From: a virus
Strand: one strand, 5' to 3'
Length of the DNA stretch: 64,000 nucleotides
IMG/VR virus record: IMGVR_UViG_3300035698_025127
Coordinates: 1 to 64,000 of that record
Within the stretch, counting starts at the first letter, position 1. Every line of letters begins with the position of its first letter. Position numbers and translations under genes: made by a program. Of the stretch, positions 18,523 through 26,778 are shown piece by piece. The notes under the pieces were generated by a model. The model was not told where the DNA came from, did not search any database, and worked only from the letters and a program-made list of their open reading frames with translations.

Positions 18523-19068
18523 ATGAGCAGAGTAGGAATGCCTAAAGACCAAACACAGTTTTTTATTGAAGAGGTTCAGGAATTAAAGAGCTGGCACCGT
18601 ATTATGTTAAGGGGTGCAATAGCTGGTATAATGTTTGGAGTAGTTTTTGCAGTTTTTATTAGTATATGGGGGAGTTCTGTAATTATCGGGGCAACCGGGG
18701 AATGGATGCCCGAATTTGCAGAGCTTTCGAGGGTAGTATCTAAAGTAGTAGAGTTATTTGCATTTTGTGTTTTTGGGATTGGTGGTGCAGTTGCAACAAA
18801 AAAAATGGGAGTAATTGGATTATATTCATTAATCAAGGAACATATGGAAAGAGTAGATAAGAGCCCGCAAAAAGATATAGATGACGTTATCGGATTTACT
18901 TGTGAACGTTGCGGAACTTTTATTAGTAACGGTGAGCTCGAGATGATACAAAAAGGCGCACCTATTGCCCACCCTAATGCTATGTGCGAAATGGCAAATG
19001 GAACGGGCAAATGTTTATATGCATGGGCGCGCGATAATTATAAAAATAATCAAGAAAAAGGAGAATAA
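18523..19068 (+). CDS. Membrane protein with C-terminal zinc-site
   Basis: The product is 181 residues with two predicted membrane segments (about 28-50 and 74-92), separated by a loop with WMPEF. A soluble tail follows with C127-x2-C130, H150, C155 and C164, a plausible treble-clef-like zinc site. The ribosome site is GAGG 7 bases before the ATG. It lies between packaging genes with 1-2 bp gaps. The role is unknown; an inner-membrane protein with a cytoplasmic zinc domain is what the sequence shows. Confidence 0.65.
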   Translation: MSRVGMPKDQTQFFIEEVQELKSWHRIMLRGAIAGIMFGVVFAVFISIWGSSVIIGATGEWMPEFAELSRVVSKVVELFAFCVFGIGGAVATKKMGVIGLYSLIKEHMERVDKSPQKDIDDVIGFTCERCGTFISNGELEMIQKGAPIAHPNAMCEMANGTGKCLYAWARDNYKNNQEKGE

Positions 19069-19069
19069 T

Positions 19070-19375
19070 ATGCCACGCGATGAAGCAAATAATACAGAAA
19101 AATATATTCACGTTGGAACCGATAAAAGTGAAACTGGCGAAATCCGCACAATTAATATCGAAAGAAATAGCGGTATTAAAGCATTATACAATATAACCAC
19201 AAAAGAAATAGTATCATTCCTTTTTTGCAAAGAAAAATGGGACGAAGGGCGTGCAAAAGAGTGGGTAAAAAAGAAATTGTCAGAAGAAATTGAAATTCCG
19301 TTAAGTGAAGTAGAATATTTAGCAAAAGAACTTATTAGACATAATAAGTATGAACTAGAGAAAAGTATTAAATAA
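19070..19375 (+). CDS. Hypothetical protein
   Basis: The product is 101 residues starting at the ATG after AAAGGAGAA (19057-19065). The frame continues 35 codons upstream, but only this ATG has a ribosome site. The protein is charged, with a beta-like first half and a helical second half containing KEWVKKKLSEEIE and VEYLAKELIRHNKYE. It overlaps the LD-carboxypeptidase start by one base. No family was recognised. Confidence 0.65.
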   Translation: MPRDEANNTEKYIHVGTDKSETGEIRTINIERNSGIKALYNITTKEIVSFLFCKEKWDEGRAKEWVKKKLSEEIEIPLSEVEYLAKELIRHNKYELEKSIK

Positions 19376-20337
19376 TGATAATTCCGCACAAACTACCAAA
19401 AAACGGGACAATTGGTATTATTACAACGTCTTCGTCTATTAATCATAGTTTTTTGTCTGGAGCGATTGAATATTACAAAGAACTTGGCTATACAATTGTA
19501 TTAAGTCCGTCAATAACGGATTTACAAGATACTATTTTATCGTCTTCAAGTGCCAAAGCCAGGGCAAACGAAATTAACAATATGTTTGCAAATAACGAGA
19601 TTGATGCAATTATATCTGCTCGTGGTGGTTATGGTGCACAAGAGATTTTGCCACACTTAGATTATAATTTAATAGCGAAAAATCCAAAACCATTTATAGG
19701 GTTTTCGGACGTTACAGCAGTTTTAAACGCTATTACTACTCGAACCGGATTGATAACATTTTTGGGCCCAACATTTGAATTTGACATGAAAGACCAGGCA
19801 GATTTAACAAGTGCCGAGTTTATGATTGAGATGATAAGCAAGCCAAGAAAATCTATCCGTTTAGCGTTAAGCGGCTCAAACGCTTTTGTGCGTAGACTTG
19901 GCAAGCCTGGGGACGCATATGGCACACTTTATGGCGGAAACTTGACGTTAATTTCGCGTTTAGTCGGAACTCCATATGCATTGCCAATGAAAAGCGATAT
20001 AATAATTGCGATTGAAGATATTAGTGAAGGTGTTATTTCTGTTGATTCCATGTTGCAGCATTTAGATATGTCTACATTAATTACAAAAAATACTCCATTG
20101 CTAATAGGTGAATTTACTAATATACAGTCGGAAACTGGTTCAAGCAGAACGCCAGAAGACGGAGACCCATCAATAAATGTAGCTTTAGTGGAGCGTTATG
20201 GCGCCCACAGTGCACCGATGCTTGTTGGATTACCGTTTAGCCATGGTAAATACAATTTAACGCTTCCTATAGGCGCCAAGATAAAAATATCTTACAATGA
20301 ATTTAGCGCTTTTACAACGGATTATGTTGTAAAATAA
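19375..20337 (+). CDS. LD-carboxypeptidase (peptidase family S66)
   Basis: The product is 320 residues, the usual length of the LdcA/MccF family. The N-terminal Rossmann-like domain begins KNGTIGIITTSSS. The nucleophile elbow is GFSD with Ser111, preceded by SARGGYGAQEILPHLD. The Glu is in the AIEDISE motif (Glu214), and the His is in LPFSHG (His290), followed by the family tail LPIGAKIKIS. Spacing resembles LdcA (cuts the tetrapeptide L-Lys/mDap-D-Ala bond in the cytoplasm) more than MccF. It sits between packaging genes with one-base overlaps on both sides. It has no signal peptide, so it acts in the cytoplasm or on recycled peptides. The benefit to the phage is unknown; microcin immunity is an alternative. 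Confidence 0.9.
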   Translation: MIIPHKLPKNGTIGIITTSSSINHSFLSGAIEYYKELGYTIVLSPSITDLQDTILSSSSAKARANEINNMFANNEIDAIISARGGYGAQEILPHLDYNLIAKNPKPFIGFSDVTAVLNAITTRTGLITFLGPTFEFDMKDQADLTSAEFMIEMISKPRKSIRLALSGSNAFVRRLGKPGDAYGTLYGGNLTLISRLVGTPYALPMKSDIIIAIEDISEGVISVDSMLQHLDMSTLITKNTPLLIGEFTNIQSETGSSRTPEDGDPSINVALVERYGAHSAPMLVGLPFSHGKYNLTLPIGAKIKISYNEFSAFTTDYVVK

Positions 20338-20879
20338 TGGCAAAAAAAACAAAGAGAAGAAAAACAAGGGCAAGACGGCCGAAAATATCATTCGGCGCGA
20401 CTATTCCGGAAAATAACAACAATAGTTCATATATTTCTGGTATGACAAAAGAACAAATTGAAAAGTTGTCAAAACGCAATGCCCAGAAGATTATAAATGG
20501 AACTGACAATCTAAAAAGTCGCGGCCATACTGGTAGTATTGTGCTCCCAAGGTTGCGTAAACGATTAAATTACCGCTCTGGGCTTGAAAGAAGAAGTTAT
20601 TTAGCTTTAGATGCTATTCCGGAAGTGGTTAATATTGAAACTGAACCGTTCATGATAGAATATGACTATCATGGATACCGCTTAAACTATGTGCCGGATA
20701 TTATTATAAAAATGCACAATGGAAATATTTGGTTATTTGAGGTAAAACCGCAAAGTCAGGTAAATGAACCTAAAAACCAAGCAAAATTTGCTGCTGCTAA
20801 TATATTCTGTGAAAAACGCAATATGCAGTTTGGTTTAATAACTAATCCCGCACATGTAAAAAGGATGATATCAGAATAA
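20337..20879 (+). CDS. gp4: Head-completion nuclease (T4 gp4-like, PD-(D/E)XK)
   Basis: The product is 180 residues. A basic N-terminal tail (KKTKRRKTRARRPK) precedes a nuclease core: YRSGLERR (Glu84), a strand reading IETEPFMIEY, then YVPDIII (Asp121), and FEVKP (Glu135/Lys137). T4 gp4 has the same order (YRSNWEK...RRYFMDIWM...IEIKP) and is needed to finish filled heads, probably by trimming the DNA end. TnsA-type nucleases share the fold, but the location directly before TerL favours gp4. It overlaps its neighbours by one base at each end. Confidence 0.8.
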   Translation: MAKKTKRRKTRARRPKISFGATIPENNNNSSYISGMTKEQIEKLSKRNAQKIINGTDNLKSRGHTGSIVLPRLRKRLNYRSGLERRSYLALDAIPEVVNIETEPFMIEYDYHGYRLNYVPDIIIKMHNGNIWLFEVKPQSQVNEPKNQAKFAAANIFCEKRNMQFGLITNPAHVKRMISE

Positions 20880-22516
20880 TGATGGATTTAGATGTTAAAA
20901 AAACAAAGGGGCTAACTGCTAAGGAAAAAGTAATTGAATTTCAGAGATGTCGGGATGAACCGGCTTACTTTGTCGAGAATTATGTTTCTATTGAACACCC
21001 AGCCTTGGGTGTTATACCGTTCAAACTATATGGTTTCCAGCGAGAACTAATAGATGTAATTATGGGAAATCAAAAAGTTATTATTAATAAGTCACGACAG
21101 ACTGGTATTTCTACATTGTCATCTGCTTTAGGCTTATGGACAGTGTTATTTCATTCACACAAAAATGTAGCTATTGTTTCGCGTACAGATAAAGAGGCAG
21201 TTGTTTTCTTGGAAAAAGTAAAACTTGCTTATGATGAATTACCTATATGGATGAAAATTCCGTTTATTAAGAAAAATGACCACGAGTTATTATTAGAAAC
21301 TGGTAGTCGAATAGTTGCTGTGGCAGCATCTAAGGATGCAGGTCGTGGTAGATCATTAGCTATGCTTATACTTGATGAAGCCGCATTCCAGACATGGGCT
21401 TGGGATATCTGGAAAGCCGCAGCGCCTACATTATCACGTGGTAATGGAAAATGCGTTGCTATTTCTACTCCTAATGGTGCAGGAAACTGGTTTTATGAAA
21501 CGGCTATGAATTCACAAAAAACTGGCGAGAAATGGAACGGATTTAAATACTTTTTTTGTAACTGGAGAGATGTTCCGGAATATGACGATGAATGGTATCG
21601 CAATATGCGACCTACATTTTCTGATGAAGATTGGGCACAGGAATATGAAGGCGATTTCTTGGGTTCCGGACGCAAAGTTATTGATGCAGAATCAATGAGG
21701 CGTATCCAAACCATGACAACGGCACCTTATATAAAACTCAATACTGATTTTGAACTTGATGCAAAGGGGAATTTGTGGATATGGAAACGACCTAAACAAA
21801 ATCATTATTATGTTGTTACGGCTGATATAGCCACTGGCAATGGCGAAGATTTTACTGCAATTACCGTATGGGACATGGTTGCAAAAGAACAAGTAGCAGA
21901 ATTTTATGGCGATATAAATATTCACAAGAGTTCGCGCCTAATACATGATATCGGTATGGAGTACAATGAAGCATATGTTATTGTAGAAAATAATACATAT
22001 GGACATATTGTTGTATTAGATTTATTAGATAGATTAGATTATGAGAACTTATATTTTGAACGTGACATTTTAACGTCAAAGGTAAATTACAAAAAGCCAG
22101 GATTTAAGACTAGCGCGCGTACACGCTCGCGTGTTGTAAATGGCGTAAAAGAAGCGTTTAGAAGCTGGAATATATATAGTGAGCGTTTGTTTAAAGAAGG
22201 AACTTCATTTATATGGAATAACAATAAGGCAGAGGCGGATAAGCGTTGTCACGACGATTTAATTTTTGCTACTGGCTTATGTATAGGTAATATTGACTTT
22301 ATTATTTTGGATATTCCAGGACTCATGGATCTTGCTAATAAATTATTACCAGAGTTTCTTAAAACAGAAGTTAATACTATGGAAGGCATAGATGATATGT
22401 CTGACAATGTTGAAATACAACATATTGATGGTCCTGTTGACCCATCATTATTTATTAGATATGATGACGGGAGCAGCGATATTGAAAATGCATTTAACGA
22501 ATTATTCGGAGGATAA
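20879..22516 (+). CDS. terL: Terminase large subunit (TerL, T4 gp17-like)
   Basis: The product is 545 residues, an ATPase-nuclease packaging motor. The ATPase has a variant P-loop NKSRQTGIST (residues 70-79), where Lys71 precedes the loop as in many terminases, Walker B LILDE (163-167) and a coupling motif ISTPNG (195-200). The nuclease has TADIATGNGEDFTAI (Asp316), IVENN (Glu370) and CHDDLIFATG (Asp459/460), the RNase-H-like set that cuts concatemers. Length is near T4 gp17 (610). It directly follows the gp4-like gene and overlaps it by one base. Confidence 0.95.
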   Translation: MMDLDVKKTKGLTAKEKVIEFQRCRDEPAYFVENYVSIEHPALGVIPFKLYGFQRELIDVIMGNQKVIINKSRQTGISTLSSALGLWTVLFHSHKNVAIVSRTDKEAVVFLEKVKLAYDELPIWMKIPFIKKNDHELLLETGSRIVAVAASKDAGRGRSLAMLILDEAAFQTWAWDIWKAAAPTLSRGNGKCVAISTPNGAGNWFYETAMNSQKTGEKWNGFKYFFCNWRDVPEYDDEWYRNMRPTFSDEDWAQEYEGDFLGSGRKVIDAESMRRIQTMTTAPYIKLNTDFELDAKGNLWIWKRPKQNHYYVVTADIATGNGEDFTAITVWDMVAKEQVAEFYGDINIHKSSRLIHDIGMEYNEAYVIVENNTYGHIVVLDLLDRLDYENLYFERDILTSKVNYKKPGFKTSARTRSRVVNGVKEAFRSWNIYSERLFKEGTSFIWNNNKAEADKRCHDDLIFATGLCIGNIDFIILDIPGLMDLANKLLPEFLKTEVNTMEGIDDMSDNVEIQHIDGPVDPSLFIRYDDGSSDIENAFNELFGG

Positions 22517-22518
22517 CA

Positions 22519-23292
22519 ATGCCTAATAACTTTAAAAATTTACCATATATTGATTACCTGAAAAGAGCAAAGAAAATTGAAGACATGGATTCAATGAAAG
22601 ATATTTTTGAAGCTCTTGGACCTAAAGAGTCTATTAAAACGATGAATAACTCTGGTGAAATTGATATTGAAATACCCACTGTGCCTTTAAGCGTACTTAT
22701 GGGAAAATCCAAGAAAAGAAAAAACGTATGGGTATCAAAAAAAGATATCAAAAAAACGTCAGAAATGGATGATGCAACATTTGACAAATACTGGAATAAA
22801 GCAAAGCAGCATAATTCTCGGCATCGTCATTATGAGTTTGGTAGAAATATCAATGGTGATGAAATTGTAACTATGGGTAAGCGTAAAACCTCTGTTAAGG
22901 AGATGCTTGATAACAAGTTATTAGATGAACCCATTGATATGGTTCAGGTGGGTGTTTATGAAAGACTTGGAACTTCCAATGTCGATTTAGTATCTGGACT
23001 TGGAAAAAACAATAGAGGTTATCTTTTCGAGGACGAAACTGATACTAGTTCTATGCTTAATGGTGTTGTTGTGGATGCAAAGTGGGTAGATGGCTCGCTT
23101 AACATTAACATAAATGTTAATGGAGAAACAATGTTCTTTTCTCTTACAAAAGATCAGTCTTCAATGTTGGTGCTTAGTGTTGACGATTTGGAAAATAATG
23201 CTAATATGTTAGTACAGAAAACACTATATTTTATGCCTGATTATAGTGACGGTGTAAATAATATTGGGATGAAACAGGTAGTCGTTAAATAA
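22519..23292 (+). CDS. Hypothetical protein between terminase and hub
   Basis: The product is 257 residues with a charged N-terminal region rich in K/E/M, a basic central part (KAKQHNSRHRHYEFGR, about residues 93-108) and a C-terminal beta domain (about 180-257). The ribosome site GGAGG lies 6 bases before the ATG. No family was recognised. Location between TerL and a hub-like gene suggests a late structural or assembly role. Confidence 0.65.
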   Translation: MPNNFKNLPYIDYLKRAKKIEDMDSMKDIFEALGPKESIKTMNNSGEIDIEIPTVPLSVLMGKSKKRKNVWVSKKDIKKTSEMDDATFDKYWNKAKQHNSRHRHYEFGRNINGDEIVTMGKRKTSVKEMLDNKLLDEPIDMVQVGVYERLGTSNVDLVSGLGKNNRGYLFEDETDTSSMLNGVVVDAKWVDGSLNININVNGETMFFSLTKDQSSMLVLSVDDLENNANMLVQKTLYFMPDYSDGVNNIGMKQVVVK

Positions 23293-23295
23293 AAA

Positions 23296-24774
23296 ATGGA
23301 TATTATAGATAATATTTTTCTAGGGTCAAAGCCAAAATTATATTGGCAAAACGATGCGGCGTTACAAAACGGTAATTCTGACGGTTTGCTTAATTATACT
23401 CCGTTTCTGGAAATTAATTTTGGTGCTGGGCTTCCATTTTACAATATAATAAATGACCATTTGTTAAGTTTTTCTTTAGACAATAACATAGGGACGTTAA
23501 TCTTTTATGATTCTACAAACTTTATTTTTGAACGACTGTTAAAATATGCTTTTGCTAAGAATAAGGGCAAAGGGTTGTTAATGAGATGGGGTTGGACAAA
23601 TGGTGCCGAAAAGATTACACAGCCTGAAGACAAGTGGACAACACTTATTGTTACAAAAATTGCAAGTACACCAGATACAAATGGTACTCGGTGGACTTTG
23701 GTATTAAGTAATTTTTTGTCATATGCACAAGACCTTATTAAGATATCCAGGTCCATAACTATTTCTAATCTGGCCAATTTAGACGATTTAGAACGTGAAG
23801 TAAATATTATTGTTGCAGGTTCCCCTAAAATTGTATTTACTAAAGGTTTAGCTCTAAAGGACGCCCCTAATTGGGCGCAAGCTGGTGTGTATACTACTAC
23901 TGGTGACGTATCGTTAGGCGAATTTATTAGAGATGTGGTTCAAAAACGTTGGGTTTCGGAATCAACAGGAAAGCCACCTGAAATTTCAATTTCAAATGCC
24001 GTATTTGAAGGCCAAAGTGCCGAACCACAAATAAATGTATTGCTTTACGACATAAAAGATTTATTAGATTCAAGATCGGCTAAAAATAGTAGTGTATCAG
24101 CGACAGATTTAGATAATTTTAGCAATTGTGATTTTGTTTTGAGATATCCAACAAATGAAAATGGCATTTTGGGCCTTTCGTTTGGACAAGATTTAAGTTG
24201 GTCGGATCTTGCTTTGGCACGAAACTTATATGTAGATAATTCTGGCAATGTTATTGTTACAACATCCGAATCGGAAATACCAGCTAATGCAATTGTACAA
24301 ACAAGAAATCGCATAGGCGAAAATGCTGTTACTGCAACTGCTGGTGCAGATATAGGCCGAAGCCAGGAAATTGGCGACAATGAAGCAACCCCTGAAGGTA
24401 TTGCAAGAGTAATGGAAAAAGTGCGTTATCAATCAATGCGCATTGTTTTGACGTTAAGAGGAGAACCAGAGCTATTTGATTGTGCTTTATTAAAGGGACA
24501 CAGAATAGGACTTATTATAAACATTGCACCATTTGTGGATAGTAACTTATTGTCATATGGTGATGATGATGCTTCATTTGGGCGTGCATTCCCGATGTTC
24601 TCTGGGCCTAACAAAGAAACATTTAATATATTAAAAGAAGTTTTTCAACACAATGATGAAAATTTTTACAGCCAATTTACTGGAATTTGGCTTGTACAGA
24701 ATTTAAGACAAAATATTTCTGCCGGTTCTTATGTAACTGAATTGGATTTAGTAAAATCCGGCTATGAAGGATAG
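23296..24774 (+). CDS. Baseplate hub-like protein
   Basis: The product is 492 residues. The layout agrees with hub proteins of the gp27/gpD group: N-terminal beta-barrel segments, a middle helical part (LGEFIRDVVQKRW, about residues 215-230), then another barrel with RIVLTLRGEPELFDC (about 385-400). The C-terminal strand set FTGIWLVQNLRQNISAGSYVTELDLVK (about 462-488) is the hallmark: hub barrels end with a long 'y.V.....h.is.g.y.t.l.l.k' hairpin. It starts 4 bases after the previous stop. A tail-hub role is inferred; T4 gp27 is shorter (391 aa). Confidence 0.65.
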   Translation: MDIIDNIFLGSKPKLYWQNDAALQNGNSDGLLNYTPFLEINFGAGLPFYNIINDHLLSFSLDNNIGTLIFYDSTNFIFERLLKYAFAKNKGKGLLMRWGWTNGAEKITQPEDKWTTLIVTKIASTPDTNGTRWTLVLSNFLSYAQDLIKISRSITISNLANLDDLEREVNIIVAGSPKIVFTKGLALKDAPNWAQAGVYTTTGDVSLGEFIRDVVQKRWVSESTGKPPEISISNAVFEGQSAEPQINVLLYDIKDLLDSRSAKNSSVSATDLDNFSNCDFVLRYPTNENGILGLSFGQDLSWSDLALARNLYVDNSGNVIVTTSESEIPANAIVQTRNRIGENAVTATAGADIGRSQEIGDNEATPEGIARVMEKVRYQSMRIVLTLRGEPELFDCALLKGHRIGLIINIAPFVDSNLLSYGDDDASFGRAFPMFSGPNKETFNILKEVFQHNDENFYSQFTGIWLVQNLRQNISAGSYVTELDLVKSGYEG

Positions 24775-24783
24775 GAAACATTT

Positions 24784-26778
24784 ATGGATCAAATTTTAAA
24801 CTCGACATTATTCCAAGATATCCAAAAGCAAATTGATGATCTTGGTTATATTACCGTTCGTGACGTTACCGGTGCAACAAGCAATGATATGTTAACAGCG
24901 CCTATACCGGTGCGAGATGAATCTGAATGGTATGAAAATGTTATGTCGGTTTCACAGGGCCGTATTCAAAGATACGGTGACTTCGAAGATATGGACAATC
25001 ATCCGCTTATGGCTAGCATTTTGGATATTTATTCTCAGGAGTCAACCCGAAAAGATGCATGGAATAATGTAGTTAAGATTAATACAAATAATTCTAACAT
25101 TAAATTAGAGTTAGAAGAATTACTTTTTAAGCGCCTAAATATTAATTTTAGAAGCAAAAGTATTATTCGTGATATGTGTAAGTACGGAGATAAATTTCAA
25201 TTCCTTGTACTTCAAAAGGATCGCAAAGGTATATTATATCTTAAAGATATGCCTGCGTGGACTGTTTTTAGATTAGAGCATCATGATAAGTTGGTAGGAT
25301 TCGTCCAGTATCAGCCCACTGGCGTGTCGCCGGTGTTAGACCCGTTTTCTGTTATACATTGGCGCCTGGGGCTAACTAGGGAGCGTTATAAGCCATATGG
25401 CACAAGTTTGCTTGAGCCAACTAGACGCCACTATCGTCAATTGAAACTTATGGAAGACGCAATGACGGTTTATCGTGTTACAAGAGCGCCAGAGCGTAGA
25501 ATGTTCTTCATTTCTGTTGGACGTCTTGCCCCACAAAAAGCCGAAGAATATATCCAAAAGATTGTCCAAAAGTGGCGTAAAGCTCCTATGACAAACAAAC
25601 AAACAAATAGTATTGATTGGAAGTCTCACAGCATGGCCCCCGACGAGGATTTTTATATTCCGGTTCGTGATGGCCAGGATGGAACTCGAATTGAACAGCT
25701 GCCCGGTGGGCAAAATCTTAGCGAAATTGATGATGTTAAGTGGTTTAAGGACCAGATTTTATCATACGTCAAAATCCCTCGTATCTATCTTAATGATCCA
25801 GAAGGTGGTGCAGCAGAACGTAGAGAAAATCTTGCACAACAGGATGTTAGGTTTGCCGCTGCTATTGACGATGTCCAGGAATATTTCTTGGAAAGTCTAA
25901 CAAAAATATGCGTTATTCATTTGTTACTTCGTGGATACAAGAAATCTGATGCATTAGATTTTTCACTGCAAGCAACACAATCTTCTTATGCAGCAGAGCA
26001 GCTCAGGATGGAAGTGGAAAACTCAAGATTCGCATTAGTGGGCACGATGGTGTCAGCAGGATTGCCTAAGTCGTATGCTATGTTTAGAGTATTACAGCTT
26101 CCAAAAAATGAAATAACTAAGTTAACTAAAATGCGTAGGGCTGAAGATTTATTTATGGCACGGCGAGAAGCCGAAGTAGAAGCTTTTAGGTCTACTATGG
26201 GCGATGCACTGAGTGATTCCATGAAACAATATATTGAAAAGAATGGTGTATTTGACCCTAAGTTGTCATTTTTGAAAAATTTACCAAAACCTGACTTTTC
26301 GGATTTTGAATCGCCTGATACTGGTGATGTGTTTCAGGATAGAGCGGTAAGTATAGAACGTGATAGGTTTGAAAAGAAAAAGGAAAAGAAATGGCAAGAT
26401 TTTGAAAGACCAAAAGAACCGTATAGAAGTGATGGCCGAAATGACGATAAATCACATTTCCAGAACCCAAAACAGCAGTTTAAGAAGGTTGCCGGCGAGG
26501 ATAATGCTATGGAAGATATAATTTCTTTGTTATCAGAAGATAATATTAGTGGTGGAGCAAGTTATTCCGCTAACATAGAGTTATTTGCTAATGGCGATAC
26601 AACACCACTAAGTATTGATAATTATAAATTAATGGCTGACACAGCCAATGATAAATATGAAGGTTATCTTGACGGAGTTGATGAAAATTATGACAATTTC
26701 CGAATTTCACAAGATAATAAACTAAAAGAATTGATTATAGAACTTGACATTGAGGAGACTTCTAATGAGAAAATATAG
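24784..26778 (+). CDS. gp20: Portal protein (T4 gp20-like)
   Basis: The product is 664 residues. Matches to T4-type portals include HPLMASILDIYSQES (about 78-92), FRSKSIIRDMCKYGDKF, a clip/stem region ending RAPERRMFFISVGRLAPQKAEEYIQ (about 235-260), and KIPRIYLNDPEGGA (about 333-346), where T4 has the portal wing and stem. The portal dodecamer sits at one head vertex and passes DNA during packaging. A charged tail (about 530-664) extends past the usual end (T4 gp20 is 524 aa). Its final 14 bases overlap the following gene. The order portal, core, protease, scaffold, capsid follows T4 20-67/68-21-22-23. Confidence 0.95.
   Translation: MDQILNSTLFQDIQKQIDDLGYITVRDVTGATSNDMLTAPIPVRDESEWYENVMSVSQGRIQRYGDFEDMDNHPLMASILDIYSQESTRKDAWNNVVKINTNNSNIKLELEELLFKRLNINFRSKSIIRDMCKYGDKFQFLVLQKDRKGILYLKDMPAWTVFRLEHHDKLVGFVQYQPTGVSPVLDPFSVIHWRLGLTRERYKPYGTSLLEPTRRHYRQLKLMEDAMTVYRVTRAPERRMFFISVGRLAPQKAEEYIQKIVQKWRKAPMTNKQTNSIDWKSHSMAPDEDFYIPVRDGQDGTRIEQLPGGQNLSEIDDVKWFKDQILSYVKIPRIYLNDPEGGAAERRENLAQQDVRFAAAIDDVQEYFLESLTKICVIHLLLRGYKKSDALDFSLQATQSSYAAEQLRMEVENSRFALVGTMVSAGLPKSYAMFRVLQLPKNEITKLTKMRRAEDLFMARREAEVEAFRSTMGDALSDSMKQYIEKNGVFDPKLSFLKNLPKPDFSDFESPDTGDVFQDRAVSIERDRFEKKKEKKWQDFERPKEPYRSDGRNDDKSHFQNPKQQFKKVAGEDNAMEDIISLLSEDNISGGASYSANIELFANGDTTPLSIDNYKLMADTANDKYEGYLDGVDENYDNFRISQDNKLKELIIELDIEETSNEKI

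Noticed and set aside
21080-21120. Apparent loss of the Walker A lysine in the large terminase
   Set aside because: The loop SRQTGIST lacks the classical Lys, but Lys71 just before it is the known alternative position in many terminases. The enzyme is not judged defective.
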